A DNA stretch of 21,986 nucleotides from CAYJLW01 sp964370965 (GTDB taxonomy: Bacteria; Actinomycetota; Acidimicrobiia; UBA2766): contig CAYJLW010000069.1 in the NCBI GenBank assembly GCA_964370965.1, forward strand, positions 1 through 21,986. The letters run 5' to 3'. The notes beneath the pieces were generated by a model that was given only the letters and a program-made list of their open reading frames with translations, was not told the origin of the DNA and ran no database searches. A program made the position numbers and the translations under genes. Below, piece by piece: positions 14,150 through 21,069 of this stretch; position 1 is the stretch's first letter; every line of letters begins with the position of its first letter.

Positions 14150-15351
14150 GCGTCCCGCTCATGGACACATACGCCCGCGCCGACGTCACATTCGTACGCG
14201 GGGAAGGCTGCCGGCTCTGGGACGACGCCGGGCGGGAGTACCTCGACTGCCTGGGCGGACTCGCCGTCGTCGCCGCCGGGCACGCCAACCCCGCCGTGGC
14301 CGATGCCGTCGCCGCCCAGATGCGCACCCTCGTGCACGTGAGCAACCTCTTCTGGACCCAGCCCATGGCCGACCTCGCCCGCCGCCTCCGGGCACTCACG
14401 GGTTGGGGGAACGTCTTCTTCGCCAACTCCGGGGCCGAGGCGAACGAGTGCGCCGTCAAGCTCGTGCGCAAGTGGGCGGGCTCTACTTCCCGCTCGGAGA
14501 GCCGCTCGGGCTCTACTTCCCGCTCGGAGAGCCGCTCCGAGATCGTGGCCGCCCACTCGTCCTTCCACGGTCGCACCCTGGCGACCCTCGCCGCCACAGG
14601 CCAGCCGGCGAAGTGGGAGGGCTTCGCGCCCCTCCCCGCCGGGTTCACGCACGTCCCGTTCGGCGACGTCGAGGCCCTTGACGCGGCCGTGGGGGGCCAG
14701 ACCGCCGCCGTGCTCCTCGAGCCCGTCCAGGGCGAGGGCGGCGTCCGGCCCGCCCCGCCCGGCTACCTGCAGGCCGTGCGCGATCTCACCCGGGAGCGCG
14801 GTGTCGCCCTCGTCTTCGACGAGGTCCAGACGGGCATGGGCCGCACCGGAACGTGGTGGGCCTTCCAGGGGGAGGGCGTGACCCCCGACGTCTTCACCGT
14901 GGCCAAAGGCCTCGCCAACGGCCTCCCCATCGGCGCCTGCATCGCGTCCGACGACGTCGCCGCCGCCTTCGGGCCGGGTTCCCACGCCACCACGTTCGGC
15001 GGCGGTCCCGTCCCATGCGCCGCCGCTCTCGCCACGATCGCCGAGCTGGAGCGGGCAAGCTGTCCCGAGATCGTGACCGAGCGCGGAGCGGCCCTGGCAG
15101 CCGGCCTGGAGGCCCTGCCCTTCGTCGACCACGTCCGGGGCCGGGGCCTGCTGCTCGCCGCCGAGCTCACCGGCCCCTTCGCCGCCGGCCTCGCCGCGGC
15201 CGCGCTCGCCGCCGGCCTCGTCGTGAACGCCGTCACACCCTCGGCGATCCGCTTCTCCCCCCCGCTGGTCATCTCCCCGAAGGAGATCGCCACCGCCGCC
15301 GCCCGCCTCGTGCGCGCCCGGGAGGCTCTGGCCGCGGAGGCGAGCCTGTGA
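14146..15351 (+). CDS. argD: acetylornithine aminotransferase with repeat insertion
   Basis: PLP-dependent class III aminotransferase converting N-acetylglutamate semialdehyde to N-acetylornithine. The 401-residue protein shows NSGAEANE (94-101), SFHGRTLATLAATG (139-152), LLEPVQGEGGV (190-200), FDEVQTGMGRTG (224-235, Asp225) and the PLP lysine Lys254 in VAKGLANGLPIGA, so it should be active. Oddity: residues 112-131 are two copies of GSTSRSESRS, encoded by a perfect 30-bp tandem duplication, between KLVRKWA and SEIVAAHSSFHGRT, where homologues have a short loop. The insertion is in frame. GTG start overlaps the argB stop; its own stop overlaps argR directly, leaving no room for argF. Confidence 0.95.
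   Translation: MSVPLMDTYARADVTFVRGEGCRLWDDAGREYLDCLGGLAVVAAGHANPAVADAVAAQMRTLVHVSNLFWTQPMADLARRLRALTGWGNVFFANSGAEANECAVKLVRKWAGSTSRSESRSGSTSRSESRSEIVAAHSSFHGRTLATLAATGQPAKWEGFAPLPAGFTHVPFGDVEALDAAVGGQTAAVLLEPVQGEGGVRPAPPGYLQAVRDLTRERGVALVFDEVQTGMGRTGTWWAFQGEGVTPDVFTVAKGLANGLPIGACIASDDVAAAFGPGSHATTFGGGPVPCAAALATIAELERASCPEIVTERGAALAAGLEALPFVDHVRGRGLLLAAELTGPFAAGLAAAALAAGLVVNAVTPSAIRFSPPLVISPKEIATAAARLVRAREALAAEASL
14478..14537 (+). repeat. 30-bp perfect tandem repeat inside argD
   Basis: Two exact adjacent 30-bp copies (14478-14507 and 14508-14537), each starting GGGCTCTACTTCCCGCTCGG and ending AGAGCCGCTC. Within each copy GGCTCT and AGAGCC can pair around a 13-nt loop. Being a multiple of three, the duplication keeps the argD frame and adds a Ser/Arg-rich loop. 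Confidence 0.95.
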
Positions 15352-15794
15352 AAGCCGCCCGTCAGGCCGCCCTCGTCGAGATCCTCGAGCGCAGCGACGT
15401 CCACTCCCAGGGCGACGCCGTCGCCCACCTCGCCGAGGCCGGGTTCCAGGCGACGCAGGCGACGGTGTCGCGGGACCTCGACGAGATCGGTGCCGTGCGC
15501 GTGCGCGAGAACGGCGAGATCCGCTACGCCCTCGCCGACCCCGCATCCGTCTTCGGGATGCCCCTGCGGCGGGTGCTGCGCGACTTCGTGGTGGCGCGCT
15601 CGGCGTCCGGGCCCCTCGCCGTGCTCCGCACGCCCCCGGGTCACGCCAGCGTCGTGGCCGCCGCTCTCGACCGTGCCCACTTAGACGGCGTCCTGGGCAC
15701 GGTCGCCGGTGACGACACCCTCTTCGTCTGCGGAGCGGAGGGCACGGGCGGCGCGGGTGTGCTGGAGATCCTTGATCGACTGGAGAAGAGCTGA
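15348..15794 (+). CDS. argR: arginine repressor ArgR
   Basis: Hexameric, arginine-dependent DNA-binding repressor. The 148-residue protein has an N-terminal winged helix (1-65), with recognition region ATQATVSRDLDEIGAVRVR (35-53) holding the conserved Ser41-Arg42, and a C-terminal oligomerisation/arginine-binding domain (about 75-148), including PPGHASVVAAALD (96-108) and GTVAGDDTLFV (117-127), whose GDD contacts arginine. It presumably binds the TGCAT-N4-ATGCA palindrome at the operon promoter, autoregulating itself and the pathway. GTG start overlaps the argD stop (GTGA); TGATG joins it to argG. Confidence 0.96.
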   Translation: MKAARQAALVEILERSDVHSQGDAVAHLAEAGFQATQATVSRDLDEIGAVRVRENGEIRYALADPASVFGMPLRRVLRDFVVARSASGPLAVLRTPPGHASVVAAALDRAHLDGVLGTVAGDDTLFVCGAEGTGGAGVLEILDRLEKS

Positions 15795-17017
15795 TGCGCA
15801 TCGTCCTCGCCTACTCGGGCGGCCTCGACACGACGGCGGCCGTCGCCCGCTACACGGACGAAGGCCACGAGGTGGTGGCCGTGGCCGCCGACGTCGGCCA
15901 GCCCGGCATGGGCGCCACGACCGTCGACGAGGACGTCCCCCCGGGCGAGATCGCCGCCCGGGCCCTCCAGGCCGGCGCCGTCGAAGCCGAGGTTCTCGAC
16001 CTGCGGCGGGACTTCACGGAGAGCTACCTCGGCCCCGCCCTGGCGGCCAACGCCCGCTACGAGGGCCGCTACCCGCTCGTGTCCGCCCTCAGCCGGCCGT
16101 GCATCTCGGCGGCTCTCGTCGATGCCGCCCGCCGCCACCACGGCGACGCCGTCGCACACGGCTGCACGGGAAAGGGCAACGACCAGGTCCGCTTCGAGGT
16201 GTCGATCCGCGCTCTCGCCCCGGACCTCGACGTGCTCGCCCCGATCCGGGACTGGGAGTTGAGCCGGCCGGTGGCCGCCGCGCTCGTCACGGCGAAGGGG
16301 ATCGACTACGACCTCGGCCGGCGGAGCCCGTACTCGATCGACGAGAACATGTGGGGGAGGGCCTGCGAATGCGGCGTCCTGGAGGACCCCTGGGCGTCGC
16401 CCCCCGAGGACGCCTACTCCTGGACCGTGACCCCGCCCGTGCTCGCCCCCCTCGACGTCGTCCTGGGCCTGCGTGACGGCCTCCCGGTTTCCCTCGACGG
16501 CGAGACCGCCTCCTTCGCCGCGATTCTCGCCCGCCTGAACGAGATCGGAGGCCGCTACGGCTACGGGCGTCTCGACATGATCGAGAACCGCCGGGTGGGC
16601 ATCAAGAGCCGCGAGGTGTACGAGGTCCCCGGCGCCCTCGCGCTCATCGAGGCCCATCAGGCGCTCGAGGACCTCTGCCTCGACCGCGACGTCTTGCATG
16701 AGAAGGCGCGACTCGAGATCCGCTGGGCGGAGCTCGTCTACGACGGTCTCTGGTTCACGCCGCTGCGGGAATCCCTCGACGCCTTCTTCGCTTCGACGCA
16801 GGCGGGACTCCACGGCGACGTGCGCCTGCGCTTCTCGCCGGGCCGCTGTGACACCGTGGGCCGGCGCTCCCCGGTGTCCCTCTACGACGAGGGTCTCGCC
16901 ACCTATGAGGAGGCGGACACGTTCGCCCACGCCGATGCCGCCGGTTTCGTGCGGCTCTGGGGTCTGCCGGCCGCCCAGTGGGCCAAGGTGCGGACGCGAG
17001 CCGGGGATGCCACGTGA
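15794..17017 (+). CDS. argG: argininosuccinate synthase
   Basis: Joins citrulline and aspartate using ATP, through a citrullyl-AMP intermediate. The 407-residue protein begins MRIVLAYSGGLDTTAAVARY with the PP-loop SGGLDT at 8-13. Further family segments are AHGCTGKGNDQVRFE (about 116-130), SRPVAAALVTAKGIDYDLG, SPYSIDENMWGRACECGVLE, and GRYGYGRLDMIENRRVGIKS. Length and ends are normal. ATG start shares one base with the argR stop (TGATG); its stop overlaps argH (GTGA). It consumes citrulline that must come from an ornithine carbamoyltransferase not encoded in this operon. Confidence 0.97.
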   Translation: MRIVLAYSGGLDTTAAVARYTDEGHEVVAVAADVGQPGMGATTVDEDVPPGEIAARALQAGAVEAEVLDLRRDFTESYLGPALAANARYEGRYPLVSALSRPCISAALVDAARRHHGDAVAHGCTGKGNDQVRFEVSIRALAPDLDVLAPIRDWELSRPVAAALVTAKGIDYDLGRRSPYSIDENMWGRACECGVLEDPWASPPEDAYSWTVTPPVLAPLDVVLGLRDGLPVSLDGETASFAAILARLNEIGGRYGYGRLDMIENRRVGIKSREVYEVPGALALIEAHQALEDLCLDRDVLHEKARLEIRWAELVYDGLWFTPLRESLDAFFASTQAGLHGDVRLRFSPGRCDTVGRRSPVSLYDEGLATYEEADTFAHADAAGFVRLWGLPAAQWAKVRTRAGDAT

Positions 17018-18390
17018 GCCCGCTGTGGTCAGGTCGTTTTGGCGACGACCCCGCCGGCGCTCTCTGGGCGTTCACGGTCGACCTCGACGTCGACGGGCGC
17101 CTCTGGGCCCAGGACGTCGCCGTGAACCGCGCCCACGCCCGCATGCTCGCCGCGCAGGGCGTCGTCAGCGAGGAGACCCTGGGCGAGCTGGAGACGGCCC
17201 TGGACACCGTCCACGACGAGTTCCGCGCCGGGGAGTTCGCCTTCGCCGCGGGGGACGAAGACGTGCACATGGCGATCGAGCGCCGCCTCACCGAGCTCGC
17301 CCCGGAGGCGGGGGGAGCGATCCACGCCGGGCGCTCCCGCAACGACCAGGTCGCCACGGACTTCCGCCTCTGGTGCGCCGATGCCGGCAGGCGCCTCGGG
17401 GCCGCCACGGGCGGGCTCGTGGCGGCCCTCCTGGACCAGGCCGAGGCTGCCGGCGACGCCCTGGCACCGGGGTACACGCATCTCCAACGGGCCCAGCCGG
17501 TAACGCTCGGCCACGTCCTCGTGGCCCACGCCACCGCTCTGGAGAGGTCCCGCCTCCGGGTCCTGGATGCCGCAGACGCCGCTCTCGCCCTGTGCCCTCT
17601 GGGAGCGGGGGCACTGGCCACGACGACCCTCCCCGTCGACCCGGTAGCCACCGCCGCCGAGCTCGGTTTCGCGGGGCCTTTCGGGAACTCCCTGGACGCC
17701 GTCGCCTCGCGGGACTTCGCCCTCGTCCTGGTGGCCCGGGCGGCGATCCTCGCCGTAGACGTCTCCCGCCTCGCGGAGGAGGTCGTGCTCTGGGCGAGCG
17801 GGGAGTTCGGCTTCCTGCGCCTCGCCGACGCCTGGTCCACGGGGTCCTCGATGATGCCCCAGAAGAAGAACCCGGACGTCGCCGAGCTCGCCCGAGCGAC
17901 GGCGGGGCGGGTCATGGGCGCCTTCGTCGCCCTGGGGACGACCATGAAAGGTCTCCCCCTGGCGTACAACCGGGACATGCAGGACGACAAGGCGCCCACG
18001 ATCGAGGCCGCCGACCGCCTCGAGCTCGCCCTCGTCGCGCTCACCGGCCTCGTCGCCACGGCCACCTTCGACCACGAACGACTGGCGGCCGCCGCCGGCG
18101 GCGGCGACAGCGCCGCCACCGATCTCGCCGAGGTTCTCGTGGCGGCGGGGGTCCCGTTCCGTGAGGCGCACGAGATGGTGGGCGGCCTCGTGGGACGCCT
18201 GGCGGGGGAGAGGCGACCCCTGTGCGACGTCACCCCCGAGGAGCTCGCCGCGGTCCACGGGTCCCTGGCGGGATGTGGCGGTGAGTGGCTGTCACCGCGG
18301 GCCTGCGTGGAGCGCCGGCGCCTCCCGGGCGGGCCTCACCCCGAACGCGTGGCCGAGGCGATCGCCCGCCTCCGTACACAGCTCGCCTGA
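17014..18390 (+). CDS. argH: argininosuccinate lyase
   Basis: Last step of arginine synthesis: splits argininosuccinate into arginine and fumarate. The 458-residue member of the fumarase/aspartase superfamily shows HAGRSRNDQVATDFRLW (104-120), the YTHLQRAQP segment with the catalytic-region Thr-His (154-162), GAGALATTTLPVD (197-209) and the superfamily signature GSSMMPQKKNPD (277-288) on the mobile loop with catalytic Ser278/Ser279. The start is GTG overlapping the argG stop (GTGA). It closes the coupled run of seven arg genes; 97 bases without a clear terminator separate it from mpg. Confidence 0.97.
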   Translation: MSPLWSGRFGDDPAGALWAFTVDLDVDGRLWAQDVAVNRAHARMLAAQGVVSEETLGELETALDTVHDEFRAGEFAFAAGDEDVHMAIERRLTELAPEAGGAIHAGRSRNDQVATDFRLWCADAGRRLGAATGGLVAALLDQAEAAGDALAPGYTHLQRAQPVTLGHVLVAHATALERSRLRVLDAADAALALCPLGAGALATTTLPVDPVATAAELGFAGPFGNSLDAVASRDFALVLVARAAILAVDVSRLAEEVVLWASGEFGFLRLADAWSTGSSMMPQKKNPDVAELARATAGRVMGAFVALGTTMKGLPLAYNRDMQDDKAPTIEAADRLELALVALTGLVATATFDHERLAAAAGGGDSAATDLAEVLVAAGVPFREAHEMVGGLVGRLAGERRPLCDVTPEELAAVHGSLAGCGGEWLSPRACVERRRLPGGPHPERVAEAIARLRTQLA

Positions 18391-18487
18391 CTGCAAGGAT
18401 CTGCGCTCACGTCGCCTCGGGCGAGTCGGTCCCGATCTGACAGACGCCCGGCCACCGGCGACGCGACCCCATCGGGCCCAGGGCGCG

Positions 18488-19087
18488 ATGGCGCGCGGGC
18501 CGGCGTGCTGGCAGTCTCGGCGTGTGGACCTCGACATCCCCGTGGAAGAAGCGGCGGCCGCCCTCGTGGGCCGCGTCTTGGTGCACGTGAAAGGAGGCCG
18601 CACCACGGCCGGGCGCATCGTCGAGGTGGAGGCCTACGGCGGCCAGGGCGAGGACGCTTGCAGCCACGCGCACAGGCGGCGCACCGGCCGCAACGGCGTC
18701 ATGTTCGGTCCGCCCGGCCGCCTCTACGTGTACTTCACCTACGGGATGCACCATTGCGTCAACGTGGTGGCGCATCCCCGGGGGAGGGCCGGTGCTGTGC
18801 TGCTCCGGGCGCTGGAGCCGGTCGAGGGGCTCGCGCTCATGCGTCGCCGGCGGCGCCTCGACGACCACCGTCTGCTCTGCTCCGGCCCCGCCCGCCTCGC
18901 CGTGGCCATGGGTCTCGGGTCGCCGGACAACGGCCGCCGCCTCGGCACGGGCCGCCTCCACCTCCTCGACGACGGGTCCGTCCCGGAACTGGGGGTGACG
19001 CCTCGCATCGGCGTGAATGGCCCCGACGCCGACCGACCCTGGCGATTCGTCGCCGCCGGCTCCCCTTGGGCCAGCCGGAGGCCGTGA
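18488..19087 (+). CDS. 3-methyladenine DNA glycosylase (AAG/Mpg type)
   Basis: Base-excision repair glycosylase removing alkylated purines, of the monofunctional AAG family. From ATG 18488 it has 199 residues. The active-site stretch RIVEVEAYGGQGEDACSHAH (43-62) contains Glu48, aligned with the catalytic Glu of human AAG, and Tyr50, aligned with its intercalating Tyr. GVMFGPPGRLYVYFTYGMHH (70-89) and LLCSGPARLAVAMG (129-142) are also characteristic. There seems to be one extra residue between Glu48 and His60 relative to human AAG. The start is uncertain: GTG at 18524 would give 187 residues and begin closer to the conserved region, but has no ribosome binding site. Position just before tyrS is common in actinobacteria. 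Confidence 0.9.
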   Translation: MARGPACWQSRRVDLDIPVEEAAAALVGRVLVHVKGGRTTAGRIVEVEAYGGQGEDACSHAHRRRTGRNGVMFGPPGRLYVYFTYGMHHCVNVVAHPRGRAGAVLLRALEPVEGLALMRRRRRLDDHRLLCSGPARLAVAMGLGSPDNGRRLGTGRLHLLDDGSVPELGVTPRIGVNGPDADRPWRFVAAGSPWASRRP

Positions 19088-19140
19088 GGTCGGGTCGGCT
19101 GCCCCAGCGCCTTCGTCCGGAGAAGCCGCCAGGGTGACGC

Positions 19141-19310
19141 GGTGGGCCCGGGGCCCCCCGGCCGCCACCGGCCCCCCCGGGGGGGGCCCCCCCCCCGGCC
19201 CCCCCCCGGGGGCCCCGCCGCACCNNNNNNNNNNCCGCACCCCCCGCTGGGGTCCGGCGGGCGCCCGCCCACCCCCCCCCCCCCCCCCCACCCCAGGGGT
19301 GAGCCAGACC
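19141..19310. other. C/G homopolymer-rich low-complexity stretch
   Basis: Between mpg and tyrS, runs of C and G dominate, including an 18-base C run at 19272-19289 and alternating blocks of C and G around 19171-19216. No gene is credible here. Together with the embedded N gap, this looks like poorly resolved assembly rather than biology, though a real GC-rich intergenic region may underlie it. Confidence 0.8.
19225..19234. other. assembly gap (10 N)
   Basis: Ten undetermined bases. The seven bases before the gap (19218-19224) and after it (19235-19241) are the same, CCGCACC, suggesting two contigs joined at a short overlap. Confidence 0.98.
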
Positions 19311-19371
19311 CCGTGACCGCCCCGGTGCGACCCTGCGCATCCGGGGTGGCGACGGCGGCCCCGCGCGTACC

Positions 19372-20604
19372 ATGCCGCCCATGACCGTCCCCCTTGCGGA
19401 CCAGCTCGAGCTGTTGCGGCGCGGCCTCGCCGAGGAACTGCCCGTCGGCGGTCTCGCCGAGAAGCTCGCCCTCGGACGGCCCCTGCGCGTGAAGCTCGGG
19501 GTCGATCCCACGGCATCCGGGGTGCACCTCGGCTGGGCCGTCGTACTCCGCAAGCTCCGCCAGTTCCAGGAGTGCGGTCACACGGCGGTGCTCATCGTGG
19601 GCGACTTCACAGCCCAGGTGGGCGACCCCAGCGGCAAGTCGCAGACCCGCAGGCGTCTCGGAGACGCCGAGGTGAGGGTCCACGCGGACGCCTGCCTGGA
19701 CGTGCTGCGCCGGGTCCTCCTGCCCGAACCCCTCGAAGTGCGCTTCAACTCCGAGTGGCTCGGCGCCATGGGCATGCCCGAGGTCCTCGAGCTCACGACG
19801 CACGCCACCGTCGCCCAACTCCTGGAACGAAACGACTTCCGCACGCGCTTCGAACGCCACGCCCCCATCTCCCTCGTGGAGTTCCTCTACCCGCTGCTGC
19901 AGGCGGCGGACTCCGTGGCGGTCGACGCCGACGTCGAGCTCGGAGGCACGGATCAGACGTTCAACAACCTCATGGGCCGCCACCTGCAGGTCGCCAAGGG
20001 CACGGTCGGTCAGGTCGTCTGCACCCTTCCGCTCCTCGTGGGCACCGACGGGGTGGACAAGATGTCCCAGAGCCTGGGGAACTACATCGCCGTCGACGCG
20101 TCCGCGCCCGAGATGTTCGGCCAGCTCATGTCGATCCCGGACCACCTCATCGTCGACTACGCGCGCCTCGCTGCCTGGCTCCCGAGCCCCGACGTCGAGG
20201 CCGCTGCCCGCGGGCTCGCCGACGGCACCCTCCACCCGGGGGAGACGAAGCGCCGGGTGGCCGCAGCCGTCGTGGACCTCTACCGCGGCCCTGGGTCAGG
20301 CGCTGCGGCCGAGGCGGCTTTCGACCGCCTCTTCAAGGAGCGACGTGTCCCCGAAGACGTCCCCGAGGCTCCCCTCCCTGACGCCCCCGCCGCACTCCTC
20401 GAGCTCGTTGCGGGCGCCTTCGGCACATCCCGCAACGAAGCCCGCCGCCTCGTCGTGCAGGGTGGCGTGCGCCTCGACGGGGAGCCTCTGCGGGATGCCG
20501 ACCTCACCCTGGGGCCTGCGGACCTCACCGGCCGCGTCCTCCAGGTCGGCAAGCGCCGCTTCGTCCGATTCGTCGGGAATGTCCGTCCCGACGGGCATGT
20601 TTGA
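19372..20604 (+). CDS. tyrS: tyrosyl-tRNA synthetase (TyrZ-like)
   Basis: Class I synthetase charging tRNA-Tyr. The 410-residue protein has the Rossmann catalytic domain with KLGVDPTASGVHLGW (41-55), IVGDFTAQVGDPSGKSQTRR (75-94), LGGTDQTFNNLMGRH (190-204) and KMSQSLGNYI (230-239), and a C-terminal S4 RNA-binding domain (about 345-405). Both class signatures vary: HIGH is HLGW and KMSKS is KMSQS. The sequence resembles the TyrZ subgroup more than E. coli TyrS. Start is ATG 19372 or ATG 19381; neither has a Shine-Dalgarno, and TACCAT at 19369-19374 could be a -10 for a leaderless mRNA starting at 19381. The stop lies within the -35 box of the rRNA promoter. Confidence 0.95.
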   Translation: MPPMTVPLADQLELLRRGLAEELPVGGLAEKLALGRPLRVKLGVDPTASGVHLGWAVVLRKLRQFQECGHTAVLIVGDFTAQVGDPSGKSQTRRRLGDAEVRVHADACLDVLRRVLLPEPLEVRFNSEWLGAMGMPEVLELTTHATVAQLLERNDFRTRFERHAPISLVEFLYPLLQAADSVAVDADVELGGTDQTFNNLMGRHLQVAKGTVGQVVCTLPLLVGTDGVDKMSQSLGNYIAVDASAPEMFGQLMSIPDHLIVDYARLAAWLPSPDVEAAARGLADGTLHPGETKRRVAAAVVDLYRGPGSGAAAEAAFDRLFKERRVPEDVPEAPLPDAPAALLELVAGAFGTSRNEARRLVVQGGVRLDGEPLRDADLTLGPADLTGRVLQVGKRRFVRFVGNVRPDGHV

Positions 20605-20629
20605 CATCCTGGCCACCCGGACATATGAT
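20601..20629 (+). promoter_or_regulatory. strong rRNA promoter overlapping tyrS stop
   Basis: Consensus TTGACA at 20601-20606, 17-bp spacer, TATGAT at 20624-20629: the best promoter match in the window. The tyrS TGA (20602-20604) lies inside the -35 hexamer. Transcription should begin at about 20636 and run towards the 16S gene about 435 bases downstream. Confidence 0.85.
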
Positions 20630-20633
20630 GTTG

Positions 20634-20661
20634 GGCCGCTTCGGATTCGTTTGAAGCGGCC
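20634..20661 (+). other. hairpin at predicted rRNA transcript 5' end
   Basis: GGCCGCTTC (20634-20642) pairs perfectly with GAAGCGGCC (20653-20661) around a 10-nt loop. It begins at or next to the expected transcription start and would cap the leader RNA. No T run follows, so it is not a terminator. Confidence 0.6.
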
Positions 20662-20727
20662 GACTTGGTCAACGACCTTCCCAGGAGCAGCCCATAGGGC
20701 AGCCCAACCGCCGGACGACGAGTGATC

Positions 20728-20753
20728 GCCGCCCTGCGGGGCGGCTTTTGTTT
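20728..20753 (+). terminator. intrinsic-terminator-like hairpin in rRNA leader
   Basis: GCCGCCC (20728-20734), 4-nt loop, GGGCGGC (20739-20745), then TTTTGTTT (20746-20753): a classic intrinsic terminator shape. It could end tyrS transcription, or end or attenuate transcripts from the promoter at 20601, giving a short RNA of about 118 nt. Confidence 0.65.
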
Positions 20754-20838
20754 CGGCGGACGTCGACCGGATCGCACCGGCGGACGCCGGGGAAGCGCTC
20801 CCCCAGGGGAGTGGCCCCCAGACTCGTCGGGTCCGCAC

Positions 20839-20847
20839 CTTGAAAAC
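20839..20847 (+). promoter_or_regulatory. possible boxA-like antitermination site
   Basis: CTTGAAAAC resembles the core of bacterial rRNA boxA elements (for example the TTTGAGAAC-like core in mycobacteria). It lies after the terminator-like hairpin and about 230 bases before 16S, a usual place for NusB/NusE recruitment. Short and weak evidence. Confidence 0.35.
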
Positions 20848-20865
20848 GGGAGCGACGTGAAAACG

Positions 20866-20953
20866 CCAGATGTGCCGGGTGTGCCCTGTTCGCAGGGGAC
20901 TACCCGGCATCAAAGGGTGTGCTCGTCGAAAGACGAGTTTCCCCCGTATCTGG
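20866..20953 (+). other. structured element in 16S leader (three-way junction)
   Basis: Nested complementarity predicts a compact fold: outer stem CCAGAT (20866-20871) with ATCTGG (20948-20953); hairpin A, TGCCGGGT (20873-20880) with ACCCGGCA (20902-20909), capped by CCCTG-TTCG-CAGGG (20884-20897); hairpin B, CTCGTC-GAAA-GACGAG (20922-20937). UUCG and GAAA tetraloops support real RNA structure. Within the 465-nt gene-free stretch 20605-21069, the other visible elements are the promoter, 5' hairpin, terminator-like hairpin and boxA-like site. The remainder, about 20954-21069, shows nothing I can name. Confidence 0.6.
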
Positions 20954-21069
20954 AATCGGACAAACGCGTCTGAGACCAGCCGCCGGCCGCACGGACCTTC
21001 GGGTTCGTGGCCAACGGTCGGCATCTCTTCAGGATTGAGGCGGAACCTCTCGAGGGGTCGCCGAAGTCT

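Noticed and set aside
14478..14537. Tandem repeat considered as a CRISPR fragment.
   Set aside because: The copies are directly adjacent with no spacer, only two in number, and lie in frame inside argD.
19141..19310. G-quadruplex or other functional GC-rich element between mpg and tyrS.
   Set aside because: The homopolymer runs flank an N gap with matching ends, making assembly error the simpler explanation.
20634..20761. Possible tRNA, SRP RNA or 6S RNA gene before 16S.
   Set aside because: No cloverleaf or T-loop sequence and no SRP GGAAGCAGC-type loop; only a hairpin and terminator-like element are supported.
20866..20953. Known riboswitch class (such as c-di-GMP-I) in the 16S leader.
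   Set aside because: I could not find the conserved core nucleotides of the classes considered; it is left as an unnamed structured element.
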